A stretch of 64,000 bases of DNA from Orientallactaga sibirica (Eukaryota > Chordata > Mammalia > Rodentia > Dipodidae), in assembly GCA_036365145.1 (NCBI GenBank), contig JAEOAD010000026.1, positions 2,460,501 through 2,524,500 on the forward strand. The letters run 5' to 3'. The notes below the pieces were generated by a model that saw only the letters and a list, made by a program, of their open reading frames with translations, ran no database searches and was not told the origin of the DNA. A program made the translations under genes and the position numbers. Each line of letters opens with the position of its first letter. Positions within the stretch are counted from its first letter, which is position 1. Shown here piece by piece: positions 33,318 to 43,194 of the stretch.

Positions 33318-33744
33318 TGGTGGTGGTTTATAGTTTAGAGTATAGTCCATCATTGTCGGGAAGATATGGTGACAGGAGCTGGAAGCTGGCTGGTCACATC
33401 GCACCTGAAGTCATGAAGCACAGGGTGATAGATGCTGGTCAGCTAGATTTCTTCATCATCGATGGTGGTTTATAGTTTAGAGTATAGTCCATCATTGTCG
33501 GAAGATATGGTGACAGGAGCTGGAAGCTGGCTGGTCACATCGCACCTGAAGTCATGAAGCACAGGGTGATAGATGCTGGTCAGCTAGATTTCTTCATCAT
33601 CGATGGTGGTTTATAGTTTAGAGTATAGTCCATCATTGTCGGGAAGATATGGTGACAGGAGCTGGAAGCTGGCTGGTCACATCGCACCTGAAGTCATGAA
33701 GCACAGGGTGATAGATGCTGGTCAGCTAGATTTCTTCATCATCT
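33318..33744 (+). repeat. 3 x 142-bp tandem units (copy B)
   Basis: Here the unit lacking one G is the second, not the third as in copy A. Confidence 0.96.
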
Positions 33745-33878
33745 GGAGTCCAGGGCCCCACCCAGCCCATGACATAGCACCACCTTCACTCACAGTGAGT
33801 CTTCCCAGCTCAGTAACCAAATCTAGGTGTGATTCTACACCCTACAAGTTCACCAACAAGATTAGCTATCACAGGGGC
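33745..33878 (+). repeat. R4, remainder (copy B)
   Basis: Counterpart of 31229-31361. Confidence 0.55.
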
Positions 33879-34347
33879 CTTCCTGCTCAAGTCCAACCAG
33901 CTTCCTGCTCACCTGGGGGCAGAGGAAACACTAACTGGAAATGACACATACTACGCACATTGCTAGTCAATCCCAGAATGCTTTCCTGTGCATCCCAGAC
34001 ATAGCTAGGACCTCTCTCGTACCAACCCGTTGGCTCGGGCATCATGGGAGAAATAGTACTGGTTCATCTCTCATTAGGTCACCTGGCCCACCCAAGCCCA
34101 TCAGGGGCAAGATGGCTGCTCAGGAGCACGTGTCTTGCTGAGACGCATGTTGTGTAATTTAGGGACAGGGTGGGGTGTCATTGGTCTCGCTGCTGATGTG
34201 CAAAGCGTTTAGGAATCTAACTCTAACCTTAGAACAGCGGCAGGGAACATGGCTGATACAGACGCTGCCATTACATCTGTCATGGCTCGCAGGCATGAGG
34301 AGCAAGAAGCTAGCACAGCACCTCCATCTGACAGACAGGGGATTTAC

Positions 34348-34500
34348 AGCCGGGCGTGGTGGCGCACGCCTTTAATCCCAGCACTCGGGAGGCAGAGGTA
34401 GGAGGATCGTCATGAGTTCGAGGCCACCCTGAGACAAATAGTGAATTCCAGGTCAGCCTGGGCTAGAGCGAGACTCTACTTCAAACAACCAAAAAGAAAG
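34348..34500 (+). mobile_element. B1, plus strand (copy B)
   Basis: Counterpart of 31834-31982, with a longer G run after it. Confidence 0.95.
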
Positions 34501-34565
34501 GGGGGGGGACACCAGGAAAAGGCTGAAACTTTCAAGACTATCAGCCCCCTCAAAAGGCAGGAAGC

Positions 34566-34772
34566 GGGCTGGAGAGATGGCTTTAGCAGTTAAGGCACTT
34601 GCCTGCAAAGCCCAACGACCCATGCTCCTCTCTCCAGATCCTGCATAAGTCAGTGAGGCAAGCGCAAGGTCTCACATGACCACTAGGTGGTGCAAGTGTC
34701 TGCAGTTCAATTTCAGTGGCTGAGGCCCTGGCACACCAATTCTCTCTCTCTCTAAAATTAAAAAAAAAAAAG
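34566..34772 (+). mobile_element. tSINE, plus strand; right partner of the duplication
   Basis: Intact, with an AAAATTAAAAAAAAAAA tail and target copies GGCAGGAAGC and AGCAGGAAGC on the two sides. Confidence 0.93.
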
Positions 34773-36525
34773 CAGGAAGCCCATGGTGTTGCCTCTGGTT
34801 TACTTCTCACAGGGAGACAGAGAGAGAGATGTCCCTTATTATTGCACAGGGTTGATGACCCCAGAGCTGGGACCCTTACAGGGTGTGCTTGGTGAAAGCA
34901 GGGTTCAAGGTGACTATTAAGGCATGGGTTGGAAAATGACAGCCAAAGGCCCAATATAGCTCTTCACTTGGTCTTCAAATATCCCATGTTATTGTGTCGG
35001 TCACGCCCACTCATGTACATATGTGCGTGTCTGCCTTTGAGTTGCAGGGCAGAGCTTCACTTACCCTTCCTGAGAGAACTGTGCCAGTCTGGCATAAGAG
35101 TGGGAGCCAGCATTTCTTCTGGACCCGACGTGGCCCAGGAAAGAGATTTTTACAAGGAGCAGGGAGAGGAAAGTGACTTTTTGGCAGAAAGCACCTTTAG
35201 TAGAAAGTGGCAGTCTCTTGTCCCTGCCCTGCAGGGAGAGAGCGGACATGCACTCTGACACCCTCTGGGAGACTCTGGCTGGCTGAGCCCTGACACAGTG
35301 GAAAGCAAAGACAACCTCTGAGACTAGGTGTCAGGCTCAATCTGTGTGCTCTGGGCATCTTCACTCTGCCACGGAGCTCACAGCTCAGCCCTCTACCTGC
35401 CTGTGTAAGACGGAAGGAAGTCGAAATGCCAGTGGAAATGGTCGAGGACTCAGCGACTCAACAGTGACTTCAGCAGGTCATGTGTGCAGTTGAAGCACAG
35501 GGCAGGTGACCCTGAGTCAGGATGGAGGAAGGAGGGGGTGACAGAGGGTCCCAGAGGGTGGTGTGGTTGGCACATTCGGGGATCGTGTCCCAGCAGCGAG
35601 GTGGCTGAGCGATGGTGAACTGTGAACCAAAAAGGAATGAAAGGAGCCGTCATATGAGCCAGGCAGGGACCTATGTCCCTGTGATGTGGTAGCAGTGGCC
35701 ATGGGTATAGCTTCTGGAAGTTGGCCCATCTCGGTTTGAGAACCTGCTTCACTGCCTGGCTAAGCGTGGGCACTTCCTGTTCCCCTGCCTGAAGGGACGG
35801 GCCAGGGCTGGGTGACTCATGCAGTCCATGGGGATCAGGGGCTGAAGGAGTAAATGCGATAGGTTTGGGCTTTCGTCACCACGAGGCAGCACCCCCTCAC
35901 TCCCCACCCCCAGTGGCGTTTCATCATATCTCTGCTTTGCAGCACAGTTCTTCAAGGGAGATCTGGAGAGTTTAGAGTCTGGCAGAGTGACCAGCGATGT
36001 AGGTGCCCAGGCCATCTCTGCCCCTTGCAGTGTGACCATGAGCAAGTGGCTAACCTCTCTGATTCTTAGAAGGCGGAATGTCACGTCTCGCGACTAACAA
36101 CAGAAGACACGCTAAGTCCATTCCAACACCCCTCAGCTAGCTCCATCCCTCAGTGGGACCCACTTGAGCCAGCTTCTTGGGGGTCCCACACCTTGCTCCT
36201 GGATGTTAGGTTTCCCTGAGACTCGGCTTGGGTCCTCCTTAGGTGTCACTCTTGGGTTACTGTTGTGACATGATTTTCACTTAAGGAAATTCCAGGTCCG
36301 ATAGGAATTTGGGGACAGGGCTTGGCACAGAGTGTGCCTTAAATGTCTCTGGGTCACTTTGTGCTGAGACCATGGATGGAGTCACGTAGAAATGAAAAGC
36401 AGATTGGGAGTGGCTCCTGGTGTTCTACTTGCTTCTCATTTCGCTGCTAGGGAAACTGAGGCTGGGAGAGCTTCCTCTAGGGGTCTCCTAGGCTGTGAGC
36501 AGGGGCCATGAAAATGTGCAGCCCC

Positions 36526-37036
36526 ACTGTTGCAGTCCATTCCAGGTGGCTGGAATGAACATGCGGCCAGACACAGGTTAGGGGAGGAAGGGGTTTATCT
36601 CAAGCCTACAGATCCAGGGGGAAGCGCCATCAACAGCGGAGGAAGCTGCTTCTATACATCAAAGCAGAGAGAGAAGCCATCAAACACCAGCCAGCACGCA
36701 GCACCAGAGCGCAAGCCTGCTCTCTGCATACTTTGGGGCTGGAATTAGATCCACTCCCAATGACATGCCCCCTCTCAGTAGGAATCTGCCTGCTAGGGGG
36801 CTGAAGTTGCAAACTCATCCCCCCGCCCCCCGTTTTTCTGAAGTAGGGTCCCACTGTAGCCTGGGCTGACCTGGAATTCACTCTGTAGTCCCAGGCAGGC
36901 CTCAAATTCATAGTCATCTTCCTACTTCTGCCACCCCAGTGCTGAGATTAAAGGTGTGTGCCCCGACAACTAGCAGCAAACTCAATTTTAATAAAACACT
37001 TGAATCCAGGGGGCCATACATTCAAACTACCACACT
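36526..37036 (+). repeat. R2, unnamed dispersed repeat, copy 2
   Basis: Matches 21813-22337; ends GCCATACATTCAAACTACCA. A B1 interrupts it at a different point. Confidence 0.7.
36833..36965 (-). mobile_element. B1, minus strand, inside R2
   Basis: AGTAGGGTCCCACTGTAGCC, CTGACCTGGAATTCACTCTG and GAGATTAAAGGTGTGTGCCC in inverted order. Confidence 0.92.
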
Positions 37037-37175
37037 CAGCCGGGCGTGGTGGTGTACACCTTTAATCCCAGCACTTGGGAGGCAGAGGTAGGAGGATCGT
37101 TGTGCGTTCAAGGCCACCCTGAGACTACATAGTGAATTCCAGGGCTACAGTGAGACTCTACCTTGGAAAATCAAA
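37037..37175 (+). mobile_element. B1, plus strand
   Basis: AGCCGGGCGTGGTGGTGTAC to TGAGACTCTACCTTGG. Confidence 0.94.
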
Positions 37176-37242
37176 ACCTGCCACACCCACTGTCAGACAG
37201 CTGAGGGGAATATCAGAGGTATGTCCTTGCTCCACCACACTC

Positions 37243-37479
37243 TTTAAATATTTTATTTATTTTGCAAGGAGAGAGAGTGAGAGAGAGGAGAGAGAGAAAG
37301 AGAGAATAGGCACACCAGGGCCTTCAGCCACTAAGAGTGAACTCTAGATACATGTACCACTTTGTGCTCATGCACGCATGCACATCTCTGTGCACTTTAC
37401 ATGGGCGTGGGCGATTCGAACCCAGGTCCTTAGGTTTTTCAGGTAAAGCATATTAACCACTGAGCCATCCCTCCAGCCC
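37243..37479 (-). mobile_element. tSINE, minus strand
   Basis: CACACTCT flanks both ends. Contains an extra GCTCATGCACGCATGCACAT segment. Confidence 0.92.
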
Positions 37480-39257
37480 CTCTGTCACACTCTGAATCAT
37501 TCCCTGTACAGCGCCCCCCCATTCATTTCACAAACCCTGTGGACTGTGGAATGGAACAGACCGAACACCTGTCCCTTAGAGGGAAGCAGGGTGGGATGAC
37601 TAATTACGCTGCAAGTTTGACAGGGAGGTCATTGAGAAGGTGGGTCCCAAAGGAAGCGAAGGCGTGAAGTACATTGAGGGACAGTGTCTGAGGCAGAGGG
37701 GACAGTCTTGCAAAGGCCCCGAGGTGGAACTGTGGTGGGGAGAGTGCTCCACCCACTAGCCTCTGAAGACCTAGCGGGAGAGTTGTCAGGTACAGAGTCA
37801 TGAGGGACCCTGTAATCACCACAAATACTTGGAGTAGGGGATGGCAGGGGGAGCCAGCGGAGGCCTGGCTGCCTTCTAGAGCAGCTTGTGGAGCAGCTGG
37901 GGAAAGCTGGAGGGCTCTGGGAGCCATCGGACTCAGCTTGAGCACATGGGAAATGTCCCCGGGGCACCCGCGATTCCTTGCACCAGCCCTCCCCGCTTAG
38001 GGGATACTGGAGAGTGTGAAGGGATCCAGCGTCATGGGCTTAAAACGGCAGCTGACAGGGCAGTGGGTCAGGCCTGGAAAGGAAGGCGGCGATAAGAACA
38101 CCCGTTAAATGAAGGCTTGACAGAGGCCCGCAGTGGGATGGGCTCCTGGCTCCAGGTGACTGGGGCTGGCTGGGAGCTGTGGGAGGTGTGAGGCCCCCAT
38201 TCGAAGAGCCATGCTCCAACCCGAGCTCCCTGCAGAGTGGTCGCCACAATCTGAGGACAACCTGGCACCCCAGAGCCACAGCCAGTGTGCCTCAGAGCCA
38301 CGGGGTGATTCTAGGGCTGAGGGGGAAGGCAACAGAGGCCAGGACAGCTGTGTCACTTGTCACTTTAGGCCTCTTCATAATCCCGTCCTGCAACTCAGCA
38401 CAGAGCCTGTGAGTCACAGGTGGCCTCTCCAGCGTCAACAAAGGGGGCTGGTGGAGAGGATGGCTCTGGTCCCCTCCCTTCCCCAGCCCCTCTTCCCCAA
38501 CATCTGTTCTCATGTTACCCCCGGCTTCATGTTCCTCTACATGCTTGTGAGGGGAAGACCTTGGCTCTTTGCACTTGGACACATTGCTGGGGTTAACCCT
38601 GGGGCATGTGACTCATGAGACCCGAATGTACCTCCTTCTTGGACCTTCGAGTCTTGAATGCTTCTTGCCCAGCTGGGGACTCAGCCAGCAATACTCTGGA
38701 AACCCCTATTCAACCAGCTCCCTTGAACCCAAAGCCCCTTTTGGTTAGCAGCTGCCGGAGTTTGGGGTGCAGACATTCCCATGGCTACTTATGGGGTGTC
38801 TCTGCATGCAGAGTTGGGAAGAGACAGCCACGGCAGAGTCCCATATGATACCACTGCAGCCCAGCTAGGGCCCCACCTCCAACAGCCATGATCTGTGGAC
38901 ACTACACAGTGTTCTCACACCCAAGCCACCAAAAGGTACCACATCTAGACCTATAAGACTGTAGAAAGCTCTCTGTCAATGACGACTTTGGTGGTGGGGG
39001 GTGGGGGTGAGCATGTCCCAGGGAGTGTCTCTGAGGGACCCAGAGGGACGGTGCTGCGAGGCCAGGTTCCATCTAGAAGCAGAAGGGAGTCCCGTGGACA
39101 TGTAAGGCCGAGATAGAGACTCGGTCCTTCACTTGGGGCATCTCCATGAAGACCTGGTTATTGTCTCTTCTATTTTCCTGCCCTGTTACATAGTCTGTGA
39201 TCCACAAGGGACAGAGAGAAAGCATGTGAGGTTTGTCTTTCTGACTCGGCCTGTTTT

Positions 39258-39279
39258 TTAAAAATTATTATTATTTTTT

Positions 39280-39319
<40 letters not shown>

Positions 39320-39528
39320 AGGAAGGGGCAGAGAGAGAGAATGGGTGCGCCAGTGGCCTCTCAGTGGCTGTGAACGAAATCCAGATGCGTGCGCCCCCTT
39401 GTGGTCAAGTGTGGCATTGCACCCTTGTGTCACTTTGCATCTGGCTAAACATGGGACCTGGGGATTGGAACCGGCGTTCTTAGGCTTAGCAGGCAGGCGC
39501 CTTAACCGCTAAGCCATCTCTCCAGCCC
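39258..39528 (-). mobile_element. tSINE, minus strand, variant subfamily
   Basis: Perfect 16-bp target-site duplication TGACTCGGCCTGTTTT (39242-39257 and 39529-39544). Confidence 0.95.
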
Positions 39529-39654
39529 TGACTCGGCCTGTTTTGTTTAACGTGATGATGTCCAGCTACTTCTGTTTTCCTGGGAAGGACATGATGTTGT
39601 CTTTCTCTGTGGAGGGGTACAATTCCATTGTGCGCATGTGCCTCATTTTCTTTT

Positions 39655-39903
39655 TTATTTTATTTATTTTTTTTTACAATTTTTTTGAGAGAAACAGAGA
39701 GAGAGAGAGGAAGAGGCAGAGAGAGAATGGGCATGCCAGGGCCCTTTCAGGAGCTGTGAACAAACTCCAGATGTGTGTGCCCTCTTGTGTGCATGTGTGG
39801 CATTGTGCACTTGCCTCACTTTTGCGTCTGGCTAAATGTGGGACCTGGAGATTCTTTAGGCTTCACAGGCAGGCGCCTTAACTGCTAAGCCATCTCTCCA
39901 GCC
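39655..39903 (-). mobile_element. tSINE, minus strand
   Basis: Target copies GTGCCTCATTTTCTTTT and GTGCCTCGTTTTCTTTA. Confidence 0.92.
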
Positions 39904-40105
39904 TGTGCCTCGTTTTCTTTATCCCTTCCTCTGTTTATGGGCAGCCAGGCTGGTTCTGTATCTTGGCTGTTGTGGCCAGTGCTGCAGCTAACATGGATGT
40001 GCCAGGTGTCCCCGTGGCACACTGACTTAGAGTCCTTCTGGTCTATGCCCGCGTACCAGTCAGGGTTCTCCAGAGGAACAGAAACAATAGAATGAAAATA
40101 TACTA

Positions 40106-40448
40106 TAAGGGGGCATGGTCGTCTTGAATAAGATGTCCCCCATAAACTCACGTGTTTGGAATATCTAGTCCCCAGCTGGTGGCAATCTGGGAGGTGGAGG
40201 TATGTTTCTTGGGGCAGACTTTGGAGCGTTATAGCCAGGCTCCCCCTTGCCAGAGTTTGGCACATGTTCCCGCTGCTGTTGTCCACCTGCTGTGGCAGAG
40301 GTGATGCCCAGCCTCTGCTCGTGCCATGCTTTCCCCCTGCCATCATGTAGCTTCCCCTTGAGACTGCAAGACACAATAAAACCATTTCCTCCCATCAGCT
40401 GCTTTTGGTTGGGTGTGTAGTCTCAGCAACATGAAGATCACTACAGCA
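40106..40448 (+). repeat. R1, copy 2, uninterrupted
   Basis: About 340 bp; reference for the broken copy at 21473-22560. Holds AATAAAACCATTTCCTCCCA near its 3' end. Confidence 0.7.
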
Positions 40449-40749
40449 GGGGGACTGTAGACTGGACCATTCAGCAAAGGCTGTCTGCAGGCTGGAGAGA
40501 CTGAGAACCTGGTAGCTGCTCAGTCCACAAGGCCAGATGTCTCAGTGGTCACAACCTAGCCCTGAAGGGCTAGAGGATTCCTGGAGAGGTGCTGGTCTTC
40601 AGTCCACATTGGAGGGTTGATGGAGATTCTGGGGTCCTGCGGCAGCAAAGTTCAGCAGCAACAGGGTACATTCATTCCCCGGAGAAAGGTGAAGGCAGGC
40701 AGGGAAAAGGAGCCACTTTTTCCTGGGTCCTCTTTAAAAAAAAAAAAAG

Positions 40750-40974
40750 TGAGGCTTAAGAAATGGCTTAGTGGTTAAGGCACTTGCCTGCAAAGCCAAA
40801 GGACCCACGTAAGCCAGATGCACAAGGGGCACATGCATCTGGAGTTCATTTGCAGTGGCTGGAGGCCCTGGCATGCCCATTCTCTTTCTCTCTGTCTCTA
40901 TCTCTCTCTTTTTTCCTCCCTCTTTCTCCCTCTGAAATAAATAAATAAATAAATAAATACAATATATTTTTAAA
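40750..40974 (+). mobile_element. tSINE, plus strand
   Basis: GAGGCTTAAGAAATGGCTTA head and AAATAAATAAATAAATAAAT tail. Confidence 0.9.
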
Positions 40975-41184
40975 AGTAATTTTTTGTTTATTTGCAAATG
41001 GAGAGAGAGGGCGAGAAAGGAAAAGAGAGAATGAGCACATCAGGGCCTCTAGTCACTGTAAGAGAACTCCATTTGTACGCACCACTTTGTACATCTGGCT
41101 TTCTGTGGGAGCTGGGGAATTGAACCCAGGCCCTTAGGCTTTGCAAGCAAGTGCCTTACCTGTTGAGCCATCATCTCTCCAACC
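40975..41184 (-). mobile_element. tSINE, minus strand, tail-to-tail with the previous
   Basis: The pair is flanked by GGTCCTCTTTA and GGATCCTCTTTA. The two together form an inverted repeat. Confidence 0.9.
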
Positions 41185-41392
41185 TCTGGATCCTCTTTAT
41201 ATACAGGCTGTCACTGAAGGGGATACCCACTAGGGGGGGCGTCTTTCCCACCCCTTAGTTAATCCTTGCTGGAAATGTTCTCAGGGGCCTGCCAAGAGGC
41301 ATCTCTCTTACTTGACTCCTGATCCCAGCAGTTGACAACAGATGAACTGTCACATAGCTGGCTTCTGGTCTACACAGGGTAGACCGATTTTT

Positions 41393-41735
41393 TTAAATTT
41401 TGTTTTTATTTTTTATTTATTTTTTTAAAGATATTTTATTTATTTATTTTATTTATTTATTAGAGACAGAGAGAGAGAAAAAGAGAGAGAGAGAGAGAGA
41501 GAGATGGGAGACTGCAAACAAACCCAGCCTTGGCACACCAAGGACCTGGGAATCAGCCACTCACAGCCAAACAAACTCCCCAGATGACAGAGAGAGAGAG
41601 AGAGAGACCACCTTGTGCATCAAACTCCAGATGCATGGGTCCTTGGGAATCTGACCTTGGGTCCTGGGGGGTCCTTACATTGGGGTCTAGGCTTCACAGG
41701 CAAGCGTTTAACCACTAAGCCATCTCTCCAGCCCT
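41393..41735 (-). mobile_element. tSINE, minus strand, enlarged and rearranged
   Basis: Flanked by GTAGACCGATTTTT and GTAGGCCAATTTTT. Contains a duplicated purine segment and partial repeats of CAAACTCC, so it is longer than usual. Confidence 0.85.
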
Positions 41736-41981
41736 GGTAGGCCAATTTTTAAGTTTTGAGGAACCTCTGCACTGATTTCCATAGCGGCTGTACCAGTTTC
41801 CATTCCTGCCAGCTGGATTGAGGTTCCACAGGATGGACACACATGTGACACACATGAGCATCACTTGGGTCAGGAGACGGGATGATTCATTGCTTTCTAG
41901 AAAGTTCCTTTGCACCTTTCCCTAGCCCAAAGCACCTCTTACCCCATGGCCCTTGATGACTGTTCTCTCTTCTTGCACTTC

Positions 41982-42184
41982 TTTTTTTTTTTTCTATTTA
42001 TTTATTTGAGAAAGAGAGAGAGAGAGGGAGGGAGAATGGGTGCACCAAGGCCTCCAGCCACTGCAAAGGAACTCCAGACGCGTGCGCCACCTTGTGCATC
42101 TGACTTACGTGGGTTCTGGGGAGTCGAACCCAGGTCCTTAGGCTTCACAGGCAAGCACCTTAACTACTAAGCCATCTCTCCAGC
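41982..42184 (-). mobile_element. tSINE, minus strand
   Basis: Complete inverted copy about 345 bp before the MYO18B start exon. Confidence 0.92.
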
Positions 42185-42528
42185 CCTTCTTGAACTTTTT
42201 CAACAAAATCATCATTTTTAGAATCTTGGTCAAGGTTTAGGTAGACATGGTCTTTCTGAGAGAACCACGAGCTGTCTGTACTCTATTGCAGTGGGGTTTT
42301 ACCACGTGTGGTCAAGACAAAGAGGGTTCCAACCCTGTCCACTCTGTAGCCAGCACCCTGTTTGCTGAGCACACCGTTGCAGGAACAAATGGTTGTCCAT
42401 ATAGGGCAATGGAACCAAGTTGTCCGGTTCCATGGGAAGTGTGGTTGGTGGGGTTGGTGGTGGGGAGCAGAGCCGTGCTGTGGTCTAACCTGTGTCTCTT
42501 TCCTCTCCTCTTCATCTCTGTGTATCAG

Positions 42529-42677
42529 GCCTGTGTCCGCCCATCTCGTGAGCGACGTGAGCTTGGAAAGCTCGTTCTGTGCCGGTTTGCCGAAGTGTCA
42601 TCTCGCCATCTCTCCACGCGGCCCGGCTCTGCTTCACCATGGCCATCTCGTCACGCCTCGCTCTGTGGGAACAAAAG
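42529..42677 (+). CDS. MYO18B: MYO18B start exon (5' UTR 42529-42638, coding 42639-42677)
   Basis: Acceptor CATCTCTGTGTATCAG ends at 42528. The ATG at 42639 sits in a strong Kozak context (CACCATGG), has no upstream ATG within the exon, and starts [13 protein letters not shown], the known N-terminus. The next codons should come from exon 3 (IREEDK). The join requires the exon to end after AAG at 42677, but the following bases are GAGAGT rather than GTGAGT. The nearest true GT (42682) would shift the frame by one and stop translation at 50421-50423. See findings. Confidence 0.85.
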
Positions 42678-43158
42678 GAGAGTGATGCTCGGGGCTGTGG
42701 TGGGGGGGGCCCATTCCACCTGTGCAGGATAGTCACAGCCTGGGCCAACCAGCTTACCCCTTCCCATCTGGGGCAGGGAGTGAGCGCCAGCTATTCCTAG
42801 GGCCTTCCCTAAACCACTTCCCCTGACTAGTTTGTTTATATTTAAAAAAACATTTTTATTTATTTATTTGAGAGCGGGGAGAAAAAGAGAGGGGGGAGGG
42901 AGAATGGGTGTACCACTTCCTCTATTTTTTTAAAAAATATTTTATTTATTAGAGAGAAAGAGAGAGAGAGGGAGAGAATGGGTGGGCCAGGGCCTCTAGC
43001 CACTGCAAATAAACTCCAGACACATGCACCACCCTGTGTATCTGGCTTTACATGGGTACTGGGGAATTGAACTTGGGTCCTTAGGCTTTGCAGGCAAGTG
43101 CCTTAACAGCTGAGCAATCTCTCCAGCCCTTATTTTTTATTTTTATTTATTTGCAAGA

Positions 43159-43194
<36 letters not shown>

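Larger units (their letters stand above)
32251..34745 (+). repeat. Tandem duplication, copy B (about 2.5 kb)
   Basis: Direct copy of 29716-32250. Differences are few: lengths of A, T, CT and G runs, a missing GGTTGG near 32832, one unit change in the 142-bp array, and scattered single bases. Confidence 0.96.
40055..41365 (+). repeat. R3, unnamed dispersed repeat in three pieces
   Basis: Pieces 40055-40105 (CAGTCAGGGTTCTCCAGAGG), 40449-40740 and 41185-41365. R1 copy 2 and a pair of tSINEs split it. Resembles a common murid repeat that starts with a GGGTTCTCCAGAGGAACAGA-type segment. Confidence 0.6.
14121..42528 (+). other. GRK3-MYO18B intergenic region and probable 5' part of the MYO18B transcription unit
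   Basis: No coding exon supported. The acceptor in front of the MYO18B ATG exon shows that a noncoding first exon lies upstream, very likely within this stretch, but nothing marks it clearly. Repeats are listed individually. Repeat-free blocks are 14661-15356, 16465-16897, 17388-18365, 20070-21130, 22561-24176, 25251-27549, 27791-29338, 34771-36525 and 37480-39241. In those I see only the simple and tandem repeats noted separately. Confidence 0.6.

Noticed and set aside
29716..34745. Duplicated short frames (60-66 codons, near identical in both copies) as a small gene family
   Set aside because: Identity reflects the recent segmental duplication; they sit in SINE, R4 and B1 sequence and carry no conserved domain.
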